Source: Equus caballus (Eukaryota > Chordata > Mammalia > Perissodactyla > Equidae). Taken from it: DNA of 64,000 nt. Within the stretch, counting starts at the first letter, position 1, and each line of letters begins with the position of its first letter. The translations under genes and the position numbers were made by a program. Shown here in pieces: positions 36,971 to 49,029 of this stretch. The notes beneath the pieces are model-generated. The model was given only the letters and a program-made list of their open reading frames with translations. It was not told the origin of the DNA and did not search any database. Location: NCBI RefSeq assembly GCF_041296265.1, contig NC_091695.1, positions 36,227,001 through 36,291,000 of the forward strand. The letters are read 5' to 3'.

Positions 36971-38408
36971 TTAAATTTATTTTTATTGGTGTAAATTGAC
37001 CTTATATTGTGTAAGTTTCAGGTGTTCAGTGTATTGATTTGATACATTTACATTTTGCAGTATGCTTGCTACCCTAGCATTAGCTAACACCTCTATCATG
37101 TCACATAAGTAGATTTCTTTTTTTGTGGTGAGAACAATTAAGTTCTGGCTTATTCAGATTTTGAAATATAATGCTGTATAACTGAAATTGATATACTATT
37201 ATAAACCAATATTGCTTCAATAAATAAAAGATATCTAGTCTCTTAGGAACTTTGAAGTTTATAATAGAACATTGTTGTCTATAATCACAATGCTGTGCAT
37301 TAGATCTCTAGGATTTATCTAGTAGTTACAAGTTTGTACCCTTAAATAACGTATCTCCAATTCCACCACCCGCCAGTCTCTGGTAACCACCATTCTGTTT
37401 GCTGTTTTTATGAGTTTGGCTTTTTTAGAACCCACATATAAGTGATATCATCCAGTTTTCTCATACTGTATCTGACTTATCTCACTTAGTGTAACACCCT
37501 CAGGTCTGTCCATGTTGCGGCAAATGGCAGGATTTCATTCTTTCTCATGACTCAGTGATATGCCAGTGTGTGTGTGTGTGTGTGTGTGTGTATAATGTCT
37601 ACTTTATCCATTCAAGTATTGACAGACTCTTAGGTTGTTTCCATATCTTTGCTATTGTGAATAATGCTGCAATAAGCATGGGCATGAGGATATCTTTTTG
37701 ATATATATTTTTTCATTTTCTTTGGATATATATCCAGAGGAGGAATTGCTGGATAAAACGGTAGTTCTATTTTTAATTTTTTTAGGAAATTTAATACTTT
37801 TTTCCATAGTGGCTGAACCTTTTACATTCCCATGACAGCGTATGAGGGTTCCCATATCTCCACATCCTTGCCAACAGTTTCTCTCTTCTCTTCTTGATAA
37901 TAAACATTCTGAGAGGTGTGAGATGATATCTCATTGTGGTTTTGATTTGCATTTCCTTGATGATTAACTACATTGAGCATCTTTTTATGTTCCTTTTGGC
38001 CATTGAATGTCTTCTTTAGAAAAAATGTCCATTTAGTTCCACTGCCCATTTTTAAATCAGGTTCCTTGATATTTGTTATGAAGTTGCAAGCGCTCATTAA
38101 ATACATTAGATCATAACTTCTTATCTGATGAATGGATTGGAAATATTTTCTCCCATTCTGTAGGCTTCTTTTCATTTTTTTTAATTGTTTTTTGCTGTAT
38201 AGAAGCTTTTTACTTTAATGTATTCCCGCTTGTTGATTTTTGTTTCTGTTGCTTGTGCTTGTGGTGTCATATCAAAAAAATCATTGCCAAGATCAGTGTC
38301 AAGGAGCTTTGCCTCTATTTTTTCTTCTAAGAGTTTTATGAGTTTAGTTCTTATGTTTAAATCTTTAACTCATTTCGGGTTAAGTTTTGTGAGCAGTGTA
38401 AGTAACGG
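36971..38408 (-). mobile_element. L1 LINE, 3' portion (unit 3)
   Basis: This is the counterpart of 1510-2935: antisense L1 3' UTR and ORF2 C-terminal part. It ends at the same breakpoint ('gtgtaagtaacgggtc' here, 'gtgtaagtaaggggtc' in unit 1). It carries many stops. Confidence 0.85.
37566..37591 (+). repeat. (TG)n microsatellite
   Basis: About 13 TG units lie at the L1 position that holds about 17 units in unit 1. Confidence 0.93.
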
Positions 38409-39480
38409 GTCTGGAGTTTTCTCTGCTTTTGTGGGTAGATCTGCTGCACTCTTCTTGCTCCCTCTTGTGGCTGAAATCCTAAACTATTCTGTGTTCTCTG
38501 GTTTTTGTCGCTCACCAGGCTGGCTACTGGAAATCTCTTTTTTGTTTTCCAGAAGGTGGCACTACTGCTCACGTTTGTGGTTTCTCCCTTTTCCATAGGC
38601 TGTTTCCTTTTTTTCTGAGAGCACTCAGTTTACCAGATTTTCTCTCCCTGCTACATTCAGGAATGTACACAAGGAGCCAGCTGCAGATGAGGAGGAGGTG
38701 TGGATTTAACAATGGGAGCTTGTTGGTTCGCATGGATCTGGAGGGGAGATGCTCTGGTGAGATACTCCTAGAGGCTCATGAGTGGGCTTCCTACTGAAAT
38801 CCTGAGCCCCTGTGCCCCTTTAACTCCCTTTGGTATTTCTCTCTATCTCTTACCTGATTTCCCTTCTCCCTACACTCATGGTCTACCTGGTCAGTAGTCT
38901 ACATAACCCTAGAGAGAAAGGATTTCCTCATCTGTGTCTTGCACTGCCAGGGTAGCTGGGTGCTCATTCACGGCTCTTTCCCTGTGCAGGAGTGTTTGCC
39001 ACTGCTGAGTAGTTCAGCCCATGCAGTGTTATCTTGAAGAGGGTGGTGCTGGGGAAGCTCCTTTTAGTGTCTCCACTGTGACCAGCTCACACTTTTTTTC
39101 TGCTCCAGTTGTGAACTGGCTTTCCATTTCAGGAAGACTGGGCTTCAACAAAGTCTCTCTCATTCATGGTTGTCATCACACTCTCCAGGCGTTATGTGGC
39201 CATAATCAAGATGGTTTTAGGAAGGTTTATTGGCTCCTTCTGGTTCTGCATCCCATACAAAGATCTGTCTGCCTATTACTGGATGCACAGGTGGGTGAGA
39301 TTCCTCCTGGACCCGTGGCATTTAGTGCTAGATATTACAACTTCCACAAAGGCATTTGTTGGTGGATGGATGTCAAATTCATTGTTACAAAAATGGAACA
39401 AAAAGAAGGACAATAACAGGACAATAAATAACAAGTGTTGGATTACTATTGCCACTCCTTCCCCTCATAAATTTTAATCT
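38409..39480 (-). mobile_element. L1 5' UTR remnant (unit 3)
   Basis: This aligns with 2935-3960 and the other unit 5' UTR blocks. The overlapping frames at 39021-39477 are not genes, since the other copies do not keep them. Confidence 0.75.
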
Positions 39481-42045
39481 CATCCATCTACTTATGTGGA
39501 TTTGCAGCCTACATATTGTCATTATTGTGACTTCAAAAAACACCAAGTCAACATTTTTATCAAAGGAGATTCTGGGTTGGTGTCACCCCCAAAGTGTTTG
39601 ACAGATGTCATATGAATCATTTCTGAAGCAATACATTTTAAACATAAGAATCATAGATTCCTAGAGATAACTTTTAAAGAAACACGAACTTAAGATGAAA
39701 AATATCACTGGGCACACAAATAAACAGGGCGCTTGAATAAGAGGCAGCGATATCATTAAACTATGGAATCAGACTTGCAAAACTATGTATTTGAATTATA
39801 GATAATAATAATTTAAATAAGTATGTTGAATATGTTTAAATAAAGGATGCTATGGAAAGTATGATGAAACAATAAAGGACTAACCAAACTGACTCTTTGG
39901 GAAAGGAACAAAATGGAAACTCTTGAGAGAAAATCAAATATTATAATTGAAATTTGAAATTAATGGATGAATTAAACAGCCAATTAGCACAACTTATGAT
40001 AGAATGAATTTACTAGAAGAGACATCTATTAAAAATTAAACTGAATGCAGTAGAGAAACAAAAATAATGAATGTTTCACTGATGTGGAGAGCAGAGCAAG
40101 AATACATCTAATTGGTATTCCAGAGACATAGAACAGAAATATAGAGGCAATTTTCAGAATGCTATCGTTGTTTAGTACATAGCACACAAGGCTTATGGTT
40201 ACCATATTGAATGAATGGACCTTAGAGGAAGCGGTGAATATGTCCACAAGTAGAGGGAGAATAACAGTATACACCGAAGCTGCTCAATAAATCTTTTCGT
40301 TGTCTTGATTTTTGGTTATGATGAGGAAGAATGCAATTTTCTTCACTGTTCTCACAAGATTATGCCTCCACTCAGTCTCATTGCGGAGAGCCACACCTAG
40401 GTCTGAGATGGTGAATGCATAGTCTGTCTGCTACCAGCTCTCCTTCTGTACTGATGGCAGACATCTTGAATTTATTTTCTAATGAATCTCTTCCTTACTT
40501 CAGAATTCTTCTCAAAACAGTGCACCATGAAGCAATGAGTGATCAGATTTTGGGAAATGATCCCTTTTAACTTATTTCTCAGACTTACCTTATGCTTCTA
40601 TGGGAATTTTCTCTTTGCACTCATTTTTGGAACTAGGAGACTGGGAAATGGTTAGAAATAAGGAAAATATTCTTGTCGGCTAATGCTGACAAATATTTAT
40701 AGTGCATAGACATAGACATAAGTTACTTCATTAATTCCACAGCCCGTTTTAAGGGAAATCTCCAAGACTTCTACATTTACCTGTATACACAACTCTCACA
40801 CTACATTTGACATCTATTTTCTAGCTTTCACAGCTTCCCATGATTTTCTTTGTAGTTTGAGTTCATCTGAACAAAAATGTGTTTGTGGTGGGAGGTGTTC
40901 TAATGACCATCTGGAGAGATGCCAGCTATAGCATCTCGAAGGGGGCAAACAGTGCCCAATGAAAAATATTGGTTTTGTTATTTACCATTTGGCCTGAACA
41001 CTTAGTGTTTACCTTCCCTAGACTGGCTTCAATGAGAAAACAGAAAGAACTTCCAGAAATCCCGCCTGAGTCTCTTAATCCCCATGTCCATTGCCTAAAC
41101 ATCCAAACTCCTACTTGAGTTCAAGTCATTTTACTATGTAGGAGAAGCCATGAACCTAGGAACTGTGAATAGAATCAACGGTGATTGAGAATCTAATAAA
41201 ACCACACGCGACAGTGGAAGTGGTGGCTGTTTGCAGGGTAGAGGGTCAAGAGTTTCCAATAGATTTTCAAAAGTATCCATGACCCAAAGAATATCAAGAA
41301 TCATTGTCCTAGACAGTTTGACTCATGAATATCTCTGATTCACAGAAACAAAAATTGGCACTTGCAAGAAAGGGAGCATAATGGCTCTTACAGCGTTGTC
41401 GTGTCTAACTTCTCAGAAGCCTTCCTAGAGTCAAAAGTTGGTTAAGTCACATCCATTTCCAACGTGCTTCTTGGTTTGTGTCTATACCCACCAACCCATT
41501 GCACTATTCTTATATCTCTCCAAGAGTTATGAAAGCAGAAAGACAGTTATGGAATTGTCCACCTTCCCTAATTATAGATTATTTGAATATTAATTCCCAA
41601 GGAAATTTTAAAGAGCATCTACTCCATCATCCTCCTTTGACATATGAGGCCCAGGATGATTCAGGGGCTTCTTGAGGCATTGAGTTAATATTAGAGTGAT
41701 TCCTGAGCAGAATCATTCTGTTTCACCATATAGAGTGATGACAGTATTTTCTTAATTTAGGCTATTTCCAATTTTCATATACTACTTAAATATGAAATGG
41801 AAAAACATGAAATTCAGACATTTTAGGAGACAATGTACAAATGATGTCCATTACTCTCCTTTGAGCCCAAAGAGAGAATGATAGTATTTATCCAAAAGAA
41901 GTTTTCTATTAAGGATGGTGATTATACATGGACATATGCAGAGATTACACAAGGTTAGCTCAACTTTATGATTCAAGGTTGTATAGCTAGTCACCTGCTT
42001 TCCTGGAAAAATGAAGAGTATTTCTTTGTGTTTTTTGAGGATGAA
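39480..42045 (+). other. Conserved non-coding 5' flank of OR 3
   Basis: This aligns with the other unit flanks and has no recent insertion. The first few hundred bases match unit 1 best; the last few dozen before the ATG match unit 2 best. Confidence 0.6.
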
Positions 42046-42049
42046 AACA

Positions 42050-42074
42050 TTTCCTTATCTCATCTTTTTCTCAG
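42050..42074 (+). promoter_or_regulatory. Relic 3' splice acceptor before OR 3
   Basis: 'ttccttatctcatctttttctcag' is still in place 21 bases before the former start codon, although the exon is dead. Confidence 0.5.
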
Positions 42075-42350
42075 CAGATGATATCAAGCAAGTCCATGTA
42101 AGCAGATAGAAATCACTCATCTGTGGTCATGTTTGTTCTTCTGGGACTCTAAGATGAAAAAGAGGTGCAGCTTGTCCTCTTCCCAATCTTTCTAGGTATC
42201 TATCTTGTGACCCTAATCTGGAATCTGGGTGTCATCATCCTAATCAAGATGGACTCACACCTGCACGCACCTATGTACATTTTCTCAGTTTCCTGTCATT
42301 TATAGACATTTGCTATTCTTCCACCTACCCAAGGATGTTTTCAGACTTCT

Positions 42351-43341
42351 TTTTTTTTAATTGCAGTAACATTGGATTATAACATTATATAGCTTTCGGA
42401 TGTACATAGTAATATATTTTGAATTCTGTGTAGATTACATCATGTTCACCACCCAGAAATTAATTATAGTCCATCCCCTCACATCTGAGCCTAGTCACCC
42501 CTTTTGCCCTCCCCCCCTTCCCCATGGTAACTACCAATCTAATCTCCATTGCTATGTGTTTGTCATTGTTTTTATCTTCTACCATCCCCTCACATCTGAG
42601 CCTAGTCACCCCTTTTGCCCTCCCCCCCTTCCCCATGGTAACTACCAATCTAATCTCCATTGCTATGTGTTTGTCATTGTTTTTATCTTCTACTTATGAG
42701 TGAGATCATACGGTATTTGACTTTCTCCCTCTGACTATTTTCACTCAGCATAGTACCCTCAAGGACCATCCATGTTATCACAAATGGCCAGATTTCATCA
42801 TTTCTTATGGCTGAGTAGTACTCCATTGTGTATAAATACCACATATTCTTTATCCTTTTGCCCCTTGATGGGCACCTAGGTCACTTCCAAGTCTTGGCTA
42901 TTGTGTATAATGCTGCAATGAACATAGGGGTTCATGTCTCTTCATGCCTTTGTGTTTTCAAGTTCTTTTAAATGTCCAAAATTAAAGATAAAGAGAGAAT
43001 CCTAAAAGCAGCAAGAGAAAGGCCACAAGTGACATACAAAGGAAAGCCCATAAGGCTGTCTGCAGACTTCTCAGCCGAGACCCTACAGGCGAGAAGAGAA
43101 GGGCACGATGTATTTAAATTGCTAAAAGGAAAAAATCTACAGCCAAAAATACTCTATCCATCAAGGTTGTCATTCAGAATGGAAGGAGAGATAAAGAGCT
43201 TCCCAGACGAGCATAAATTAAAGGAGTTTATCACCAAGAAACCAGTTCTACAAGAAATGCTAAAGGGACTTATTTAAGTGGGAAAGCGATGACCACAAAT
43301 AGAGATAAACAAATTATCAAAAAAACAACAAAAAAAAACAA
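42351..43341 (-). mobile_element. L1 insertion with inverted 5' part inside OR 3
   Basis: The left piece (42351 to about 42973) is antisense L1: T-run, 3' UTR and the end of ORF2. The right piece (about 42974-43341) is in + sense and encodes the C-terminal part of ORF1 (LSADFSAETLQARREGHD, KNLQPKILYPSRLSFRMEGE) and the start of the inter-ORF spacer. An inverted 5' part is the known product of twin priming. The short duplication 'acttct' flanks it at 42345-42350 and 43342-43347. The 101-codon ORF1 piece has no stop, so it is the youngest-looking L1 in the window. Confidence 0.9.
42471..42692 (-). repeat. Tandem duplication of 111 bases in an L1 3' UTR
   Basis: Two head-to-tail copies of 111 bases, from 'ccatcccctcacatctgagc' to 'tttttatcttctac', seem identical by eye. 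They lie in the 3' UTR part of the L1 inserted in OR 3. The other L1 3' UTR at 30300-30480 has this segment once. Confidence 0.92.
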
Positions 43342-44402
43342 ACTTCTTAAAGGTTGGAAAAACAATTTCATTCATTGGCTGTACCACCCAGTATTTTGCT
43401 GGGTCCTGGGTGGAAAAGACTGAGTACTGCCTCTTGGCTGCTGTGGCCTATAACATATGTTGCTATTGGTAGGCCTCTGCAGTACCCAGCCATCATGGCT
43501 CCTGGTGTCTGTGGGAAGATAGCTGCTGGGGTCTATGGGAGTCATGTCCTTGGTAGCTATTTCAAACAATTACTTGAATTCTTCTCTACTACTGTGGGCC
43601 CAATATTATTCCAAATTTCTTCTGTGACACACTCCAGATTATTAACTTGTCTTGCTCCAAACCCTTCATAAGCTAAATGATTCTATTTCTGGTATGTATT
43701 TTCATTGAGTTCAATTCTCTCCTACTTATCATCTTATCATATGGATTCATCGCAGCTTTCATCCTGAAAATATCTTCTATCAGAGGCAGAGCCAGGGCCT
43801 TCAAAGCCTGTGCCTCCCACCTGGCAGCTGTGACAATCTATTATGGCACAAGCCTCTCCAAGCTCTAGCCACTTCTAGAAGCTGGACAAGGTGCTGTCAG
43901 TGTTCTATGTTACCTTTATCCTCATGTTAAACCCTCTTATTTATAGTATGAGGGACAAGGAAATCAAACAGGTGCTTAAGAGGGTGGTAAAAAGGCTAAC
44001 ACTTTTACCTCAGTATGAACAATATTTGTGCAGGAGTTCTTTTCCCTGTAGGGTGACAAGGAAAAGAATATGTATGTGACTTTTTGTAGGTCACAAGATC
44101 ACTAGGTAGAGAGAAGTGAAAACCTGGCTCCTTGATTCCTGGTGCCATTATGTTTAGCTGTCACCACCAAGTGATCTTTTGGGGCAGTGTCACCAACACT
44201 GAATTCACTTTAAATGGCCTTTGTCCTTGATGAGACCAAGATATCTAAAACCCTATGTTTTGAGAATTTAGGTTCTGAAAAATACTATATGTAGAGAAAT
44301 GACAAGAACCTAGGAAGCCTCACAGATAGTTTTTTCCTCATTGATTTTCTTTATTTCTTTTATTTACTTTTAATTGTGAAGCATTTATTTGTATTTCAGT
44401 AA

Positions 44403-44408
44403 AATAAA
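44403..44408 (+). promoter_or_regulatory. Relic poly(A) signal of OR 3
   Basis: An AATAAA lies about 387 bases after the old end of the coding sequence, at the same place as in the live units. Confidence 0.4.
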
Positions 44409-44455
44409 ATAATCTGTAAAATTTGGTATGTAAAAATTAAAGACAAATTTTTTTG

Positions 44456-44605
44456 GAAATTATTATATTGCCGGTCATTCTTGCACTGGGGCAACATCCA
44501 GGTGTGAATTTTCCTGTCAGGGACAGGTTACCCTCATCCAAGGTTTCAGAGCAGATCACTGGCACACATGCCAGTGCCAGAACCCAGAGGCTGTGGCCCT
44601 GCCCC
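44456..44605. other. Unassigned filler at a deletion in unit 3
   Basis: Unit 3 matches the other downstream blocks up to about 44455 and again from about 44606 ('taggaaatcatgccatg'). Between them about 2 kb is missing and about 150 bases of relatively GC-rich sequence unlike the other units is present. Its origin is unknown. Confidence 0.55.
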
Positions 44606-45704
44606 GTAGGAAATCATGCCATGTGTGCCTCACAGGGCTGCTGTGATTATTGATTCTGATCAGGCAGTTGAGAAAATGCGTGTATGCATATATCTAAAAT
44701 GAAAGTGCTTTGTAAACATTGAAGTGTCCACAAGTCTAATTTATTGTTATCAAGCTATACTACCAGCAAGCTGTGTCATCTTTGGCACATCTCTTAGCTC
44801 CTCTGGCTTCAAGTTCCTCACTTGAAAACGATGGTATTGAACTAGAAGATCTCTAGGTCTTTTCCAGCTCACATGACTCTAAGTTTGTTATAAGAAAAGC
44901 TATAATTATGCGGTAGTAATAGGATCATAGGGAAGTGGGGAATTGAATCAGAAGGGACATGGTAAATTGAGGCATGAAATTATCAGGGAAAAAACTCCAC
45001 GACAACCGTGACACCAGAGAACAAGTATCTGGAGAATTTTCTCCCTCTAATTGTTCTTTCTCCTTTCAGCTCTGCCCGAGTAACACATTTAAGAGGATCC
45101 CTAGTTGTGGCCATCTGTCTGGCTGTGAGCAGACAGCCAATTTCATGGCCAAAAGCATCCATCTTGGAGTGCAATAAGAACACTCGGAAAATTCCTTTGA
45201 AAAAGAGCTAAGCAATTTCAACCTTTGGCAAGAACTGTTTCTTCCTGGAGGGTCTGGAGGAAGGTGAGAGGGTTTGCTTTATAGAAAACAGTGGTCTGTG
45301 CTTTCTCAATATCCATGTAATTCTTCCAATAAGATCTAAGTGGAACAAGGTTTGTGGTCCTCAGTCGCTCTCATTTTTAGCTCCTCCCTCTCTTACTTCT
45401 ACACCCTTCCTCAGATCCTTTCTCTTTACTCAAATTCTCTAAACTTCAGTGGAAATAATCATCTCTAATCTAAAATGTCAGCATTACTCTGGGGTGAGGG
45501 GTGGATTTTGAGTTCTAGCTCTGCAATTTCTCAATGATGTTATCCCACTGTTAAATTCTGTTTTCACCTGCAAAATTTGGATAATAGGATTATCTAGCAT
45601 CTAATGCGACAATGTCTATAAAGCCAAACACACTGTAGAAGTTAATAATTGAGCACTGAATAAAAAATAATAATTTGCTCAATTTTGGGGGATTTAACTA
45701 AGAT
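44606..45704 (+). other. Downstream block of unit 3, gene-free
   Basis: This is the shortened counterpart of the downstream blocks. It keeps the MIR3 (44770-44885) but not the GA tract or the antisense MIR. No gene is seen. Confidence 0.6.
44770..44885 (+). repeat. MIR3 SINE remnant (unit 3 copy)
   Basis: This is homologous to 10195-10325, with 'ctgtgtcatctttggc' and 'aggtcttttccagctcac'. Confidence 0.55.
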
Positions 45705-46140
45705 CAAAACATGCTTTTCTAAGGATGCTCACTCTAGGCACTTTTATCCAATATAATGTTGGAAGTTTTAACCAGAGCAATTAAGGAAGAAAAGGAAATA
45801 AAAGGTATCCAAATTGGAAAGGAAAGAGTAAAACTGTCACCGTTTGCAGTGACATGATTTTACAACAGAAGACACTAAAGAATCCATCAAAAAAGTATTA
45901 GAAATGAAAAACGAGTACAGCGAAGTTGAAGAGTACAAAAGCAACATAAAAATTCAGTTGCATTTCTATACACTAACAATAAACTTGCAGAGAGAAAAAT
46001 CAAAAATAAAATCTCATTTACAATTGCAACAAAACAAAAACATACCTAGAAATAAATTTAACTGAGGAAGATATTTTTGAAAGAAATTGATGAAGCCACA
46101 AAGAAATGGAAAGCTATTACATGCTCATGGATAACAACTG
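45705..46140 (+). mobile_element. Sense L1 ORF2 fragment at the unit 3/4 boundary
   Basis: 'ctaaggatgctcactctagg', then [16 protein letters not shown] and FYTLTINLQREK-type text, mark the reverse transcriptase region of L1 ORF2 in + sense with several stops. At about 46141 it meets an antisense L1 that starts in an overlapping part of ORF2. The unit 4/5 boundary has the same joint at about 59285. Confidence 0.85.
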
Positions 46141-47849
46141 ATTTCTGAATGCTGATTTTATATCCTACAACTTTATTGAATTCATTGATTACTTCCAACA
46201 GTGTTTCGGTTGAGTCTTTAGGATTTTTCTATATATAAGTTCGCGCACTCTGCAAATAATGACAATTTTACTTCTTCCTTCCCAATTTGGATGTCTACTA
46301 TTTCCTTATATTGCTTCATAGTATTAGTTAAGACTATCAGTTCTACGTTGAATGAGGGTGGTGAGAGTGAGTATCCTTGTCTTGTTCCTGATGTTAGAGG
46401 AAAGCTTTCAGTTATTCACCATTGAATATAATGTTAGCCATGGATTTGTTTATGTGGCCTTTATTATGTTGAGGTATGTTCCTTCCACATCCTATTTTTT
46501 GGGGTTTCAATCATGAAAGGAACGTTCTATTTTGTCCTATACTTTCTTTTCATCTATTGAAATGATAATATGAATTTAATCTTTCATTCTATTAATATGG
46601 TGTATCACATTTACTAATTTGTGCATGTTGAAGCATCCTTCCATCCCAGGGATAAATCCCAGTTGGTCAAGTGGTGTAATCCTTTTACTATGTTGTTGAA
46701 TTCAGTTTACTAATATTTCATTGGGAATTTTTGCATCTATATTCATGATGGATATTGGTCCATAGTTTTCTTTTCTTGTGGTGTCCTTATCTGACTTTGG
46801 TATCAGAGTTATGCTGGTGTCATAAAATATGATTGCAAGCTTTTCTTCTGGTTCAACTTTTTGGAAGAGTTTGAGAAGGATTGGAACTAATTCTACTTTA
46901 AATATTTGGTAGAATTTGCCAGAGAAGTTATCTGGTTCTGGGGTTGTCAGTATTAGGTTTTTCATTACTGATTCAATTTTCTTAATCACTATTGTTGTAT
47001 TCAGATTTTCTACTTTTTCCTGATTCAGTCTTAGTAGGATGTATCTTTCTAGGAAATTACTTATTTTTTCTAGGCTATTCAATTAGTTGGCATATAATTG
47101 TTCATGGTAGTCTCATGATCTTATATATTTCTGTAATATCACATGCAATGTCACTTCTTTCATTTCTGATTGTACATATTTGAGTATTCTGTCTTTTTTT
47201 CTTAGTCTCACTAAGGGTTTGTCAACTTTGTTCATCTTTTTGAAAGCCAGCTCTTAACTTTGTTGATTTTTTTCTATTGTTTTTATAGTCTCTTTTTCAT
47301 ATTTCCACTCTAATTTTTGTAATTTATTTTCTTATACTTACTTTAGGCTTATTTTTTTCTTATTTTCTATTTCCTTGAGGTGTAAATTTGGGTTGTTATT
47401 GAGAGTCTTCTATTTTCTTAACCCATGCATTTATTGCTATAAACTTCCCTGTCAGAACTGCTTTTGTAGCATCCCACTGATTTTGGTGGGTTATGTTTCC
47501 ATTTTCATTTATTTCAAGATATTTTTGATTTCTCTTTTGATTTCTCTGTTGATTTCTCATTTGACCCATTTGTTGGTCAGAAGCGTGTTTAGTTTTCACA
47601 TATTTGTAGATTTTCCAGCTTTCTTCTTGTGAATTTCTAGTTTCACACCAATCTTTTCAGAAAAGATACGTGGTATGATTTCAATCTTAAATTTGCCACC
47701 ACGTGTTTTGTGTCCTGTCATATGATCTACCCTAGAGATATTCTGTGTGCACTTCAGGAGAATGTGTATTCTGCTGCTATTGAATAATGTGTTCCATAAA
47801 TGTCTAAGTCCATTTGTTCTAATGTGATTCAAGTCCAATGTTTCCCGGT

Positions 47850-48030
47850 TTTTGCTGAGGAAGAATCGCCCTGAGCTAAATCTGTTGCCAATCATCCTCT
47901 TTTTTTGTATATGGGCTGTCACGACAGATGGCCACTGACAGATGGAGTGGTGTGTAGATCTGTCCATGCCTGGGAACCATAGCCAGGCCACCAAAGCAGA
48001 GCACACCAAACAACCACCAGGGCTCACCTC
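47850..48030 (-). mobile_element. ERE SINE, older variant, in the unit 4 L1
   Basis: 'gaggaagaatcgccctgagc' at the left and 'ccaaagcagagcacacc' with a damaged head at the right identify an antisense ERE of the 36738 type. It splits the L1 ORF2 text that is continuous at 12370 and 60845. Confidence 0.8.
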
Positions 48031-48425
48031 AAACATTTCTTTTTTGATTTTCTGTCTGGATGATCTATTCTTGAAAGTGGAGTACTAAAGCCCTCTACTA
48101 TTATTGTGTTGTTGTCTATTTCTCCCTTTAGATTTGTATTTGCTTAATATATTTATGTGCTCTCTTTTGGGTGAATATAGGTTTATGTTTATTATGTATT
48201 CTTGATGAATTGACCCCTTTATCATTATATAATGACCTTCTTTGTCTCTTGTTTCTATATTTGGCTTTAAGTCTATTTTGTCTGATATAAATATAGCTAT
48301 TTCTGCTTTCTTTTGGTTTCCCCTTGTGTGGAATATCTTTTTACATCCCTTCACTTTGAGCCTATGTGTGTCTTAAAGCTGTAGTGTTTCTCTTGTTGGC
48401 AGCATATAGTTGAATCTTATTCTTT

Positions 48426-48650
48426 GTTGTTGTTGTTGTTGTTGTTGTTTTCTGCTTTATCTCCCAAAATCCCCCCGGTACATAGTTGTATATCTTAGTT
48501 ACAGGTCCTTCTAGTTGCGGCATGTGGGACACCACCTCAACATGGCCTGATGAGCGGTCCCATGTCCACACCCAGGATCCGAACCAGTGAAACCCTGGGC
48601 CGCCATAGCAGGGTGCGCAAATTTGACCACTCAGCCACAGGGCTGACCCT
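48426..48650 (-). mobile_element. ERE-related SINE with (TTG)n tail in the unit 4 L1
   Basis: A (TTG)n tail is followed by 'ctgctttatctcccaaaatc', 'ggtccttctagttgcggcatg', 'ggatccgaaccagtg' and 'ggctgaccc'. The body lacks the usual 'ttagccctgagctaac' arm, so it is a distinct ERE subfamily. 'gaatcttattcttt' (48412-48425) and 'gagtcttattcttt' (48651-48664) are its target-site duplication. Confidence 0.85.
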
Positions 48651-49029
48651 GAGTCTTATTCTTTTATCTATCCAGTAGTCTGCCTTTTGATTGGTGAATT
48701 CAATCCATTTACATTTAGATAGACTATTGATATGTAAGGACTTACTAATGTCCTATTATTAATTGCTTTCTGGATGTTTTATATTTCCACTGTTTATTTT
48801 TCCCCTGTTTCTGCCTACGTTTGTACATTAGTGATTTTTCGTGGTTGTATGCTGTTACTTCTTTCTTTGTCTTTTGTGAATGTACTCTAGGTTTTTGCTT
48901 TGTGGTTACCATGAGGCTTATATAAAAATCTCATAGAGAAAGCAGTCCATTTTAAGTTGATGGCAACTTAACTTCGATTGTCTACAAAAGCTGTACCATT
49001 TTAATCCCCCCCTTTTTTTCTCTCTTTTT

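Larger units (their letters stand above)
42096..44016 (+). pseudogene. OR5A/OR5AN-like receptor pseudogene, split by an L1
   Basis: This is the unit 3 equivalent of the intact ORs. Codon 2 is TAA and a second TAA replaces the serine of the GLSDEK motif. One base is lost in the TPMYFFLS segment. A 991-base L1 then interrupts the exon after the codon for residue 86 (RMLSDF). Past the L1 the exon resumes with KTISF-like sequence. Two bases are lost in the DRY motif ('gcctataacatatgtt'), a TAA replaces the glutamine of ISQMIL, and about 17 bases are missing in EC3. The old stop TAA is now TAT, so the frame would run on to 44079. The many lesions show the gene has been dead for some time. The order of loss and L1 insertion cannot be told by eye. 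Confidence 0.93.
35985..45704 (+). repeat. OR duplication unit 3
   Basis: This unit holds the MIR, an ERE, the internally deleted antisense L1 shared with unit 1, the flank, the OR pseudogene 42096-44016 with its own L1 insertion, a poly(A) signal, and a shortened downstream block. About 2 kb equivalent to 7940-10060 is missing after 44455. Confidence 0.7.

Noticed and set aside
39021-39477. Two overlapping frames of 131 and 103 codons
   Set aside because: They are in the unit 3 copy of the same L1 5' UTR, with no conserved frame and no recognisable motif.
42972-43277. A clean 101-codon frame that could be taken for a host gene
   Set aside because: It is the C-terminal part of L1 ORF1 in the inverted part of a recent insertion, with no start or promoter of its own.
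47596-48036. A 146-codon - strand open frame, one of the longest outside the ORs
   Set aside because: It runs from L1 ORF2 into an ERE SINE. It is a chance fusion across an insertion.
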